Source of the DNA: Undaria pinnatifida
Lineage: Eukaryota; Sar; Phaeophyceae; Laminariales; Alariaceae
Assembly: GCA_012845835.1 (NCBI GenBank)
Contig: JABAKD010000013.1
Span: 3,395,128-3,459,127, forward strand
Length of the DNA stretch: 64,000 nucleotides
Reading direction: 5' to 3'
Shown piece after piece: positions 55,800-63,605 of the stretch; position 1 is the stretch's first letter; each line of letters starts with the position of its first letter. The position numbers were made by a program, and so were the translations under genes. The notes beneath the pieces were generated by a model. It was given only the letters and a program-made list of their open reading frames with translations, was not told where the DNA came from and did not search any database.

Positions 55800-56986
55800 G
55801 AAGCAGCAGCAGCGCTCAGTCGTCAGGTTGCAGCCAGAAACCAGGGCGGGAAAACTATACCACAACAAAAAACAACAACAACGACGACAACCGAAACAAC
55901 AGCTAGACCTCTCCGCTCTTTCCTAGAGCAACCACCGGTAGGCGCGACCAGCCGCTAGCCTTCTCACAGCGGTCAGCTATGACACGACGAATTGATCTGA
56001 GATATTAGTCTACCAGCTACTGCTATGCCAGAGGGATCTCGATGTACAGCAAGCTGTGCGCCGTCGCCAACCTGTCAGCAGACGCCGAGCTAACCACCAC
56101 GATCGAAAATATAAGGACCGTTTTATATTAATATCAAGACAAATACTCATTACATTCCCGACCAGAGAGGTATGATCCAATACGTATGATAGCCCTCCTT
56201 CCCATACGTACGTACAAGACGGATGCGGCGACCCGACAAAGTCCCGTGTATAGCATTTAGACGGCGTACAGGTCCATGGCAGTGATCCAATCCAAAGAAC
56301 CGCTCGTGTACCCCTTGCACCTTACCCCATCCGAGACACACCCACGAAGGGATCATAGCAGCGGGCGGTATCATACTTATAAACCGCGGTATGGGAGACA
56401 TGCATTCTGTACCAGCGTGCTCGTACTGCTGTAGAGTCGAAAGACGAAGAGTCCCCATGAGTCGACAGCAAAAAAGGGCCCTTCGGCCCCGCCTCTCGCA
56501 TTTCGAAAATCAGGCTCTCTTTTGGCTGTTGGCATGTACCAAGAAACCACGGTCATAGACTAGCAGGCGGCACACAGCACGTGGGATCTTCGGCACGCAA
56601 CGCTAGTGCTGTCACTCTCTCAAGGCAGTTCTCAACGGACCACGGGTCAAGGGATCCACGAGCTCTCAGCACGAGAGTGCAATGCAAAACAAATCTCCAA
56701 AATTTGAAGCAAACCATTCCTATAAATAAAAAAGTTTTTCATACGTATCAATCGTATTGTTTGTATGGATTCAAGACAAAGATGATGGTTTTGTCTCGGT
56801 TTATCCGAGAAAAATAGTAGTGATATTTTTTTTTGTCGCTGTCGTTGTCGTTGCGGTTGCTGTGTCGTGCTGTTGCTGTCTGTTGCCCGGATCTCTCACC
56901 AGCACCAAGCGGGTGACGTCTCTCTCGTCCACCTTGATCTCCGTGGGAAGTCCGCCGCGAGGGTGTCCACAGCCGCCACCCTCCAT
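37805..56986 (-). CDS. WDR47: WDR47-like LisH-CTLH-WD40 protein gene (12 exons)
   Basis: Twelve exons join to about 1,294 residues. Order: LisH (exons 1-2, LTEIK-like start then HISAMRALEMEAG), CTLH (exons 2-4: SFLRALVLDGRWGDAITLIE, ACFELRKQEFLELL, CYCLTLPRVKNHPDYASW), a helical end (exon 5), a Gly/Ser/Arg-rich linker (exon 6), a polyQ linker (exon 7) and seven WD40 blades (exons 8-12). Block order and peptides such as IRAVGFSPDGGLFAAGSN and GSIYCLAFSPD, ATGSNDK, GTIRDL follow animal WDR47 (nemitin), a cytoplasmic protein that binds microtubules and microtubule-associated partners. Animal WDR47 is about 920 residues, so the linkers are expanded here. Splice phases agree at all junctions except exon 5/6, whose acceptor is uncertain. 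An algal role in microtubule or flagellar biology is inference. Confidence 0.85.
39018..39430 (+). repeat. Two inverted-repeat arms inside intron 11 of the WDR47-like gene
   Basis: Arms at 39018-39085 (acgcagcttacaaagatgag, then gtcgaactcacactgacgt) and 39357-39425 (cgcagcttgcaaagattagt, then gtcgaactcacggctgacgt), both plus oriented, so not a complete element. Confidence 0.7.
39912..40240. mobile_element. Long imperfect inverted repeat (foldback)
   Basis: The left arm (about 39930-40075: tcttcaggttcacatcctct, acaggtatgagtac, ttcatcgggtcttc, ctccatctctaattcg) is repeated inverted at about 40095-40235 (cgaattggaaatgg... reversed; tgtagaggatgtggacctga on the plus strand). A loop of about 20 bp lies near 40085. 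The left arm carries an extra block of about 35 bp. In intron 11 of the WDR47-like gene, so a transcript would fold into a hairpin. Confidence 0.75.
40788..40862 (+). repeat. 25-bp tandem repeat, three units
   Basis: Units gactgaatgtaagctggact start at 40788, 40813 and 40838 with at most two differences. It lies about 220 bp downstream (in gene direction) of exon 11 of the WDR47-like gene. Confidence 0.9.
41081..41211 (-). CDS. WDR47: WDR47-like exon 11: WD40 blade 4/5
   Basis: 44 codons, phase 0 at the acceptor (actgcag) and phase 2 at the donor (GTGCGTAAAG). Reads TAVTGGADGVVRVWDARSG and then VEEKEVLCVRPWPGDPE. It completes the blade whose first strands (GHSGTVFSC) lie in exon 10. Confidence 0.88.
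41377..41867 (-). CDS. WDR47: WDR47-like exon 10: WD40 blades 2-4
   Basis: Phase 1 acceptor (gctaag), phase 0 donor (GTGAGGTG). Joined to exon 9 it gives ATGSNDKMVRL, which repairs the blade-2 motif exactly. Then GHTGTIRDLCFPSAP, LLTVGAGDFGCRLWD and VLVFRGHSGTVFSCSLLPGG. A loop of about 35 residues rich in Ser, Arg and Pro interrupts blade 3. Confidence 0.88.
41925..42060 (-). repeat. WDR47-intron repeat, copy 1 (intron 9)
   Basis: Core on the minus strand: cgacgtgctccgtcctggca, gatgcgagggtcaatggt, actacggctatgcgtgaaa. It directly precedes the C-rich pyrimidine tract of the exon 10 acceptor. The translated frame reads TRRAPSWHVRDARVNGLETT. Confidence 0.8.
42280..42375 (-). repeat. WDR47-intron repeat, copy 2 (intron 9)
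   Basis: Shorter and diverged: plus strand reads gcgcatagccgtagtcttgg, accatcgaccctcgc and gggactaggagcacgtcgg, with a small tandem duplication of accgggactaggag. Confidence 0.65.
42514..42636 (-). CDS. WDR47: WDR47-like exon 9: WD40 blade 2
   Basis: 41 codons, phase 1 at both ends (acceptor catggcag, donor GTAAGAGG). Reads VDEDSGIQFLQSQDVLLRD, then HRGSIYCLAFSPDSSIIAT. A G-run (C-run on the coding strand) just upstream acts as its pyrimidine tract. Confidence 0.9.
43069..43220 (-). CDS. WDR47: WDR47-like exon 8: WD40 blade 1
   Basis: Phase 2 acceptor (gccacgcag), phase 1 donor (GTCCGTTC). Reads FVPTVVIRGSHPIRAVGFSP, then GGLFAAGSNDRALRVCRTP. In animals the matching segment is the first blade after the linker. 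The donor is not the strongest consensus but is the only one that keeps the frame into exon 9. Confidence 0.85.
44410..45012 (-). CDS. WDR47: WDR47-like exon 7: polyQ linker
   Basis: 201 codons, phase 2 at both ends (acceptor caaaaacag, donor GTGAGCGTA). After EQQWEGMRPFLTGSPG comes a stretch of about 45 residues that is mostly Gln with His, Lys and Asn (around 44770-44905). The rest is Ala/Ser-rich (VEAAAAAAITT) and ends FDRLSEEDAP. Animal WDR47 also has Q-rich segments in this linker (EQKEQQRQIYQQ type), but shorter. Confidence 0.85.
45064..45330 (-). repeat. WDR47-intron repeat, copy 3 (intron 6)
   Basis: A long copy of about 265 bp that shares roughly 85-90 percent by eye with copy 4. 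It ends at the C-run that precedes exon 7. The frame reads ARRAPSRHSRDARVYGYTTT. Confidence 0.85.
45645..45906 (-). repeat. WDR47-intron repeat, copy 4 (intron 6)
   Basis: A second long copy in the same intron and orientation, 320 bp upstream of copy 3 in gene direction. The frame reads RRAPSRHRRDARVYGHTTTA. It also ends at a short C-run. Confidence 0.85.
46240..47436 (-). CDS. WDR47: WDR47-like exon 6: Gly/Ser/Arg-rich linker
   Basis: About 399 codons of one open frame, phase 2 donor (TATAG/GTGCGT) that fits exon 7. It contains HGRHSRSASLAGP, SPPLGGRRRASRERSGSE, a Gly-rich run (around 46640-46790) and the end of the linker ERSTTYSRQRSLSYS. Ser/Arg clusters look like phosphorylation sites. 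The 5' end is uncertain: gacgcag at 47437 keeps the phase from exon 5, while cgatcag at 47466 would need an extra upstream exon, perhaps near 48.1-48.3 kb. Confidence 0.7.
48359..48500 (+). repeat. Poly-G cluster in intron 5
   Basis: About 140 bp made mostly of G with runs up to 18. On the coding (minus) strand it is a C-rich tract and may serve as a pyrimidine tract for an unrecognised exon near 48.1-48.3 kb. Confidence 0.75.
48859..48956 (-). CDS. WDR47: WDR47-like exon 5: end of helical domain
   Basis: 32 codons plus two bases, acceptor gctttgcag, donor GTAATGG. Reads PVPEGQLELLCQQACMYQAE and then ELRRRDPHAIFP, which fits the helix after the CTLH region where animal WDR47 has [20 protein letters not shown]. 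Confidence 0.8.
49037..49995. repeat. Intron 4 with an inverted-repeat half-copy
   Basis: About 960 bp of the WDR47-like intron 4. An inverted-repeat half-copy lies at 49420-49510 (plus strand, cagcttgcaaatataagttt). Nothing coding is seen. Confidence 0.5.
49996..50187 (-). CDS. WDR47: WDR47-like exon 4: helical domain
   Basis: 64 codons, phase 0 at both ends (acceptor tccgccgcag; donor GAG/GTTCGT is weak but keeps the frame). Reads EFNDLCYCLTLPRVKNHP, DYASW, then RLWCFEALRGYLALIFPG. This matches the animal LCLLLTLPRLTNHAEFKDW region, one of the most specific WDR47 signatures. Confidence 0.88.
50836..51035 (-). repeat. WDR47-intron repeat, copy 5 (intron 3)
   Basis: A diverged long copy (plus strand: gtgcatagcgtagtcgtatg, cggtcggagcaggtc, aggtgttcggcgaatcgcat). 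Same orientation as the others. Confidence 0.75.
51040..51128 (-). repeat. WDR47-intron repeat, copy 6 (intron 3)
   Basis: A short copy starting about 30 bp after the exon 3 donor. The frame reads SVKTRRAPSRH; plus strand tgccgtgacggagcacgtcg. Confidence 0.75.
51160..51276 (-). CDS. WDR47: WDR47-like exon 3: CTLH
   Basis: 39 codons, phase 0 at both ends. The donor GTGAGG is good; the acceptor (atcgaag at 51277) is less typical but lies behind C-rich sequence and yields IE/PLHPG, parallel to IQ/PLE in animal WDR47. Reads HDRACFELRKQEFLELLED. Confidence 0.82.
52396..52545 (-). CDS. WDR47: WDR47-like exon 2: LisH and start of CTLH
   Basis: Exactly 50 codons, phase 0 at both ends (acceptor ccaacaatag, donor GTATGAG). 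Reads EHLHRRGHISAMRALEMEAG, then ASFLRALVLDGRWGDAITLI. LisH motifs mediate dimerisation in this family. Confidence 0.92.
52590..52832 (+). repeat. Imperfect tandem duplication of about 125 bp (intron 1)
   Basis: Two blocks, about 52598-52705 and 52728-52832, each with gaggcgttttcg, then aactg, then ttcgacg and ggccacctctccatgtaggt/gccacccctccatataggg, followed by gtgggtgggt. It lies in intron 1 of the WDR47-like gene, 45 bp upstream of exon 2. Confidence 0.75.
53650..53860 (-). pseudogene. Possible non-LTR retroelement C-terminal remnant
   Basis: Inside intron 1 of the WDR47-like gene. A minus-strand frame reads FPRAYACPNLPQKTADGRNH, then LPLVLREWNTLPRRC. The REWN.LP pattern is usual at the end of many LINE reverse transcriptase ORFs, where a WN.LP motif follows a short basic domain. 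No catalytic core is nearby and a frameshift follows. Weak call. Confidence 0.4.
54785..55235 (-). mobile_element. Inverted-repeat element half-copy interrupted by a SINE
   Basis: The family sequence runs from about 54785 (cactccagctgtgagatcga) to gtgtgtcctcattaaggat, is broken by the SINE at 54896-55212, and continues with ggatataggtcggcgactcc to about 55235. The same stretch is continuous at 6405-6425 and 58885-58905. Confidence 0.8.
54896..55212 (-). mobile_element. SINE copy 3, complete, with target duplication GGAT
   Basis: Same head, body and A-tail as copy 1. The bases GGAT at 54892-54895 and 55213-55216 flank it, and the empty site in the other inverted-repeat copies has a single ggat. 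This proves the unit boundaries: the tRNA-like head begins at 55212 on the minus strand. Confidence 0.85.
55770..55815 (+). repeat. CAG/AGC microsatellite
   Basis: Runs of agc interrupted by agaagcagaagc. Similar short CAG/CTG tracts lie at about 13800 and 54280. Confidence 0.85.
56900..56986 (-). CDS. WDR47: WDR47-like exon 1: start codon and LisH start
   Basis: 29 codons from ATG at 56986, donor GTGAGAGAT in phase 0. Reads MEGGGCGHPRGGLPTEIKVD, then ERDVTRLVL. Joined to exon 2 the product is DVTRLVL-EHLHRRGHIS, parallel to the animal EIIKLILDFL start of the LisH motif. Intron 1 is 4.35 kb. Confidence 0.85.
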
Positions 56987-57220
56987 GGTTGAGCCGGGCT
57001 CCGAGGCGTCCCGAGCTGCGTATCACGAAATCAAATCTGAAAAGTGGTGAAAAGTGGATTTCGCGATTTCGTTGCCTTCTCGCCAGATCCCCACTTCCCT
57101 AACTAAGACCGCCTCTATATCTGCATGAAAAATTCCGTTTTCAATTTTCAGCTCAACTTTTTTCGGAAGCACGGAGTGCCGGCCAGTGCCTCACCGAGTG
57201 CTGCATTAATAGTGCGAAGG
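56987..57220. promoter_or_regulatory. Divergent 234-bp upstream region shared by two genes
   Basis: Lies between the start codons of the WDR47-like gene (minus) and the small helical-protein gene (plus). A two-way promoter is inferred from the head-to-head layout. No core promoter motif was identified with confidence. A small inverted repeat (gaaatcaaatctgaaaagtgg, then aaagtggatttcgcgatttc) lies near 57025-57075. Confidence 0.5.
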
Positions 57221-57323
57221 ATGTCAACGGAGCGGTCCAGGGGTGAGCCCACGACCTCAACGAAAGCCGCGGCGGATGCGCTTGTCGAGGGCTTGGGCGA
57301 TCTGCTTCGAGCACAACTGGCAG
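57221..57323 (+). CDS. Unidentified helical protein, exon 1
   Basis: 34 codons plus one base from ATG at 57221. Reads MSTERSRGEPTTSTKAAAD and ALVEGLGDLLRAQLA, with donor GTAGGT in phase 1. The upstream frame is open to 57125 without a better ATG. It joins in phase to an exon at 59899. I do not recognise the family; the predicted helix with a heptad-like pattern suggests a small subunit of a complex. Divergent from the WDR47-like gene. Confidence 0.55.
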
Positions 57324-58860
57324 GTAGGTTGACCGTAATCATTTGTGCGAGTCTCGCTGTAGCACGTGTCCTTTAATTTAAGGACCTTATATCCTAATAT
57401 TTTAAGTTAAAACGGTTCTCATATTTATGGTCGTTTCCGTACTCATGGCGTTGCTTTCGCTTGATTCGAGCGAGGCTGTCTGCGAGTTCAGGCAGAAAGC
57501 TTCGATGTGGTGCAAGAGGGTGGCTGTGTTCCAGCTGTGCATATGAGCTGGGTTGCGATGCACCACGTTTATGTTTCGCGTTTGCCCTTGACCATGCCGA
57601 AGAAACTATGTCTGTGCTCTACCCGTCTACTGCTCTGTACCAGCACGCAGTCTGCAACTCTGTCGTCCAGTTTGTGTGCCACTTTTGCATTGATCCTTGC
57701 ACGGATAAACTACTTGGCGGTAGAGGCGGATATTCTTTGGGATAGGTATCGTGTGAGTGTAGCAAGAAAAACGAGCGCGACACTGGTACCAGTGCGAAAC
57801 CTGCAATGCTCTCAGCCATTACCAAGACCAGGTGCAAAGCTGCTGCAGGACACAGGATATTCATTACGAGCACTATATACCCCGCGCCTCGTCTTATAGT
57901 CCACACAGCAGCATTGGTCGTTGGTCTATGCTGCTCGGGGCCGATGAAGACCCCTCCGCCCCCAACCCAACTCCCTCCCTCACCGCCTCCCTGCCCCCCC
58001 ACCCGGCCATTCACTTATGCCCTTCATGTCCAACCCCCCTTGACTGTTGGGTGTCCGGGAGTACCTGCTGTGCTGTCGTGTACCTTTAAGTTGCGGGCGG
58101 GGACGTACGGGCTGGGGAGACGGTGGCCAGAGATTGCTGTGCGTTGGCCCTTATTGTTTTAAGGCCAATGAAGACCCTCTCAACCCCCAACCCCAAGCCC
58201 CCCGCCCCTCCTAACTGCAAGCCCCCCTCCCCGCCAACCCCAACCGAGGGTCTATGGTCTTTACGGCTATGCTTGAAATTAGTACACCCCCCACACGCGC
58301 GCTTTCCCGTAGGCCCTTCATACCTCCCCCTTCCTAACCTGTTTGAATCCACGATACGCAGTTGCGAGCGGGGATGTAACGAAAGCGGCGGCGGCGACGG
58401 AGGCAGTGGCGAGAGAATTAGAGTGCACAAGAAAGGATGTCGGGTCCATCAACCTGTACTGCAACGACTGCGAGAACAAGCGTTGAGTACCCCTGCCCCG
58501 ACTCCCCGATACTATCGGTACCCCCAGTCATTCTACCATGCCCTCGACACCGCCCCCACTCATAGACGACGAGACAGGCTAACTCCAGCAGTTCGTGTTA
58601 ATAGTATCATATGCTGTACTCACAGATGGTGACCTGAAGACGGACAGGTGCGATATTACGAACCGCCTATCAAAAGCGTGCCGCGGTACAAGTGCCACCA
58701 TGATGCGCGCGTGTCGAACATCTCCATACGCCGCACTTTGGACTTGGACACATCCCCTACAGTCCAGTAGCCCGGGCTGTTCGCGTGGCCGATGCTGTAA
58801 TCGTCAGTAGTTTTTGGTTGTTTTTTCCACCCTAGAGTATCAAAAAGGATGATATAATAT

Positions 58861-59070
58861 CGGAGTTCCAAGCGGTGTCGCCGACCTATATCCTCAATGA
58901 GGACACACACCCAGTAATACGCACGATCGGAGTATCACACACAGCTTGCAAAGATGAGTTTCGACAAAATCGTCGATCTCACAGCTGGGGTGTATTTTCA
59001 TTTTTATAATATCGGAGTATAACACACACAGCTTGCAAAGATGAGTTTCGACGAAATCTTCGATCACACA
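58861..59070 (+). repeat. Inverted-repeat element half-copies in tandem
   Basis: A long half-copy (58861-59000: gtcgccgacctatatcctca, cagcttgcaaagatgagttt, ctcacagctggggtgtat) is followed by a short second core (59005-59070: atcggagtataacacacaca, agatgagtttcgacgaaatc). Confidence 0.75.
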
Positions 59071-59099
59071 GCAGCTGTCGTAAAAGGAAAGATTGGAGT

Positions 59100-59880
59100 A
59101 GTTTTGTTCTTGTACAATAGTTGTGGCCCGTGACTCGTTTGACGCATGACTCGTCGTAATTCGTTTGCTATCTGTCGCCTTCCGAAATTGTGGACATTTT
59201 TTTCCAAACTTTTTTCCGTCTGGATTCCAGACAGCAAGGGTTTATTTGTTACCTGTGACTCGTTGGTGGCATGGCTCATGGCGCGTCTACCACCTGCCAC
59301 CTGCCTATTTTCGGCATACTTTCCTTCTGAACCCCCCAAAATAGGAATTACCAGGTAGTCGTAGTGACCCGTGATTCATTTGACGCATTGCTCATGACTT
59401 GTCTGTGATGTGCCGTCTGTCGCCTGCCGTCGTGGTCGCCATTTTTTGTTTGTTTTTCTTATCCCTCTTCAGTTAAAATGAATACCATGTTATCGCAAGA
59501 AATTACTATTAGAGACCCGTATCTGTTTTTTTGACGCATGGCTCGTCACTCATAGCTTGCCTGTCGTCTGCTGTATCCGGCTTACCATCCGCCGTCGGTA
59601 TTGTGTCGTCTGCGATGGGTCTTGAGTCGCCTGCCGTCGGTCTCTTGTGGTGTCTGGCTCACATCGTCTGTCGTCGGTCTCCGCCCGCCGTCTGTCGCCT
59701 GCCGTCGGTGTTGTGGCATCTGCCATCTGTTGCACTCCGTATATCGCCCGCCGAATGTATTCGGTATTGTATCGCCTGCCACCCGTCTTGTTTCGCCTTC
59801 CGTCTGCGGTATGTCGTCCGGCGTTTCACCTGTCCTGTGATATGTTGCCGGGCGTTTGTTATCGATCGTGTGATATCGTG
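59100..59880 (+). repeat. Degenerate minisatellite with GACGCATGACTCG and TGCCGTCGG motifs
   Basis: Four loose large units at about 59120, 59250, 59365 and 59510, each with cccgtgactcgtttgacgca or a variant, then gcctgccgtc. From 59570 to 59840 there are many short units (cgcctgccgtcggtgttgtg). Very diverged. It lies directly before the exon at 59899. Confidence 0.65.
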
Positions 59881-59898
59881 TGTGCGTAAACACATCAG

Positions 59899-60021
59899 TT
59901 GCCGGCACCGGCGGAGACGCGTCGCTGTTCTCGGCATTGGCTGCCATCGATGGCTGCCACCAGGAGACCAAGCTGTTGGAGGAGATTATCGGGCAGATGG
60001 AAGGGCACATGGCGCAGCTAG
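59899..60021 (+). CDS. Unidentified helical protein, exon 2
   Basis: 41 codons, phase 1 at both ends (acceptor acacatcag, donor GTGAGCC). Reads VAGTGGDASLFSALAAIDG, then CHQETKLLEEIIGQMEGHM and AQL. A strong amphipathic helix with Leu/Ile at a and d positions suggests a coiled coil. GC-rich codons and the AG/GT flanks support it as an exon. Later exons were not found before 64000. Confidence 0.6.
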   Translation: MPAPAETRRCSRHWLPSMAATRRPSCWRRLSGRWKGTWRS

Positions 60022-60894
60022 GTGAGCCTGCGCGGGAGAGGCGGCAGCATGGTGGTGCAACAGCTGCGTTCGCCATTTTATTTTTTTAGTGCCAATACTT
60101 TCAAGTACATGGCACCGGTACCTTGTACCTGGTACACGCTGTCAAAAAATGTCTAACTGGTTGAATAGGATCGGCTCCAGCTCCTTGATATGATACCAAG
60201 TACAGTATGTATTGTTCCTTTTTAGATTTTGAAGCCAGGTCTCTGTAACTCTGTTATCTGTATAAAATTATGATAGTACTTCACATGTCAAATACCTTAA
60301 ACCTGGTACTTAGTATATAATTTCAGTAAGTAAGACCAGCTATGATATGATAGTTTCGTTTTGGAGTCTGTATGCCTGTCCTTTATTAAGGTGTTGTGTC
60401 TATACCGGTACAAATCTTGTTCTTGTAACACCAAGGTTCCGTAGACAAGATGCCTGGAACTAGACTCGTAGAGGGAAATGTAGAGCTACCTACACTTCCT
60501 ATTAGTAACGTAGTGCTTGGGAAGAGGAACACACCATTCACGGACCCTGTCCGTGGGTGTTGCCAGAAGGCCGTCGAGCTAGAAGCTAGTCACAACAACC
60601 AAAGAATTTGAAGTCAACAACGTGGTATTGTACCTGGCACACGGGTGTTGCGGGTAGAGGGGAAACGGTTACGCCAAGAAACGGGCCATGTCGGTGTGTG
60701 TGTGTGACCTGAAAGTCGCCGACTCAAAAGTTTAGGAATAACAACAGAGCTCGAAGACAATCCCAACCGAAGAAAAGAGAATGTGTTCGTATTAACATCC
60801 CGTTTGGGCTAGCATTGCTGTACTGCTGCCATTTGGCTATCCGGCGTTACTGAAGGCATCACAGAGTCCGATCGAATCTATTATAGTAGCATAA

Positions 60895-61068
60895 CACGCG
60901 CGATCGAAGTATCACGCAGCTTGCGAAGATGAGTTTTGGCCAAAAACCTTTTGGACCGATCTCGCCGCTGAAGTGTATTTTTTTTTTTAATTTCAAGGAC
61001 GTCAGCCGTGACTCCGACGAATTGCGGGTCAATACTCATATTTGCAAGCTGCGTCGTTGGTGCTTGTA
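60895..61068. repeat. Inverted-repeat element arms, outer ends adjacent
   Basis: A plus-oriented arm (tcacgcagcttgcgaagatg, about 60910) and a minus-oriented arm (cgtcagccgtgactccgacg, about 61010) lie with their outer ends facing each other across an AT-rich stretch, the opposite of the complete element at 17923-18325. This looks like two insertions side by side. Confidence 0.6.
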
Positions 61069-63541
61069 ATATACTATGTGGGTGAGTATTTTCATAATGC
61101 GAGGGCTCATATTGTTTTGTTAAAAAAAAACACATATATGTACGAGTATATACATATTATATAAAAAATATTTCAAGGGCGTCAGCCGTGAGTTTGACGA
61201 ATTTGTTCCATTTTTTTCAAATGGCACAAGGTTGCTCTTCGGGATGGGATTGACTTGATATCCCGGGGCCGTCGCAAGTGCAACAAGGGGAACACCGGCA
61301 TTCAAATGTTGTGTACTGTACTGCATGAGCTACAATTTTTTGTGCTGCTGTGTGTGCTTCGTGTACCTGGTATTAGGTCGGACGATATGTGTTTGATCGA
61401 CACAGGCGCTCCAACGTTGTGTATGAGCTACTGCTTTTGCTGCTGCTGGATGCTTCGTATACTTGGTATGAGATCCGACGATGTGTGTTGGATTGTTGCA
61501 TTGGACGTGAAAATGTCGTCGTGGTTCGATCTCCTGCTGCTGTGAACGGACCACACGCACATACGCCGTGACTAGGGCACGAAGGGTGAGAGCTTGGAAC
61601 ACGGATGCCGTTGTGCCGCTGCTGCTGTACTGCTGTATTCTGATTCGTGGCAGCGGGGCTGAGCGGCTTGTTATCTTGCAAAACAATTCCACCGTTCTTC
61701 TTGATTGTTTTGTGGACCTGCCCACGCACACGTACAGAAGCGCACATATATACACACAGAAATGCCGTCCGTAGCTATGACAAAGGAGTGCAGCTGCTGC
61801 TGCTGTTACTGCCGTTGGCTGTAGGTGGCTGCGTCTTAGCAGACCGTAGAGAGGGAAAAAAAGCAATTGGCCTGATGTTCGCCTGTGTTGATTTTCTCAC
61901 CAAACAAATATTCGGTGTAACGTATAACGCCGAATGTTATTGAAACGGGGGGGTTGTCAAAATCAGCCCCGCGCTATTCCCTGTGGGTGATGTGATCTTT
62001 CACTAGCACCTTGCTCCCCACTATATCCCCAAAATGACACGCCATCCCGAGGGAACTCAACCAAGTCACGATATATTCTGATCTGCCGTTAGTTTGGCCT
62101 GTGTCTTGCTAGAATTGGAGAAATCCGGTGCACCTCGGCGAATTAGTGAATCCTACGCACCGCCGCCACGTAAGTTCCAGCGATTGCGCCGCCAGTTTAG
62201 ACAATCTGCACGACCACTACTGTTGGGGTGGTAGGGGGTAACTAAATAGCCCAAGATTGACCTTGCGCACGTGTATACAGGCAGATAAAGTTGCTGTTGT
62301 TGCTCTCATGTTAACTCGCATAATCAAGTCCGTGGTCACAGGACAGGCTCCAGTCACTCTGGAGCTGAGGAATACCCCAGGGAAAAACGCAAACAACCCA
62401 AGGTGGTACACGCATATATCACAGCTGGCGCAATTCATGCCTCCACCAGAAACGTATAAAAGTGAAATCGGGAGTCAGTCTACGATGTGCCAGGTTCATA
62501 CCGGTGCATGCATCTCATTGCTCGCGCCTGGAAAAACCGACTAAAGCGCTTGCCACCCAAGAAAGACTACCAGGTATATATTATACGTAGTACCTATCAC
62601 TACGCATGCGCACGACAGACGCAAGTCAATTGGAAAAAAAGTAACAAAGAAAAGAAAAGAAGATGAAGGAAATGAAAGAAAAGAGAAGAAAGCGAAAAAA
62701 AAAACAAAAAGGAAAGGAAAGAAAAGACAGGACAAGGAAAGCAAGAAAAGACAAGACAAGAAGAGGAAACAAGGAAAGGAAAAGAGAAAAATAATGTCAT
62801 ACTCTAGCAGACCCTAGGAACTGACTAAAGACGGCATTGGGCTCATAAAGGGTATCAAATGCATCATCAATGGCACTGGGGAGAGAACGCAACTCGGCGA
62901 AAAAGTCAGGGCGGTCTTACGCTATCTTGTGACGGCCATTGGAAGGCCCACAACTTTCAAGACGATGATGGCCAAACCCCGACTTCATTTTCTTGGACAT
63001 GACGCAAGAATTCCAGAGGGGCGGACTTGTGGATTCAAGTCACAGACGCCGCATTCAGCTTGAGAACTGTGCATAAAATACAAAGAAATGTGTACGAAAA
63101 ACGTTACTTTGTAGTGTAGTGGGCGCTGTAATACATCACAAAAAACGCGTTAAAAAAAAAAACACTCGTACGCACGGGTTGCCCATCGCTGCAGCCGTAA
63201 ACCAATAACTTCGCCACAGCAGGAGATAAGAGAATATTCAACGACCTGGAACCACATGTTCAAACTTCAGCGACACTGCTGTCGCGATGCTTGCAGGTCA
63301 CTACAGTTGCTGCCGCTTTGCCCAGTGTAGTGAGAGCACCACAGAGTCCATCGCACGGTGGTGCACTTTTGGATGTGATTTGATGCTGGAGTTATGGCAA
63401 AATTGCGCAATATCGTACAAAACATGACCCTGAATTAACTGTGGTACAGAGGTTGTTCTAGGTCCGAAGTTCGGCTTAGTTGGGCAACAAAAATATGCTG
63501 TCCATGGGCGAAGCGACACGGGTGTGTTGTACAGCAGGCGG

Positions 63542-63605
63542 GAGAGCGGAGCATAACAAAAAAACGTGAGAGCGGAGCATAACAAAAAAACGTGAGAGCG
63601 GAGCG
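63542..63605 (+). repeat. 26-bp tandem repeat, 2.5 units
   Basis: Units gagagcggagcataacaaaa start at 63542 and 63568, with a partial third at 63594. Confidence 0.9.

Larger units (their letters stand above)
57324..59898 (+). other. Intron of the helical-protein gene, with repeats
   Basis: 2.6 kb between the two recognised exons. It contains inverted-repeat half-copies at 58861-59000 and 59005-59070 in direct tandem and a degenerate minisatellite at 59100-59880. Open frames at 57460-58160 and 58120-58630 were examined; they are proline-rich from C-runs and no additional exon was convincing. Confidence 0.45.

Noticed and set aside
62257-62544. Frame with a HTGACISLL peptide resembling a retroelement aspartic protease
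   Set aside because: The catalytic Asp position is His and the remaining family context is missing; a single short motif.
62600-62800. Phe/Ser-rich minus-strand frame resembling a membrane protein
   Set aside because: It is the translation of a simple GAAAA-type purine tract.
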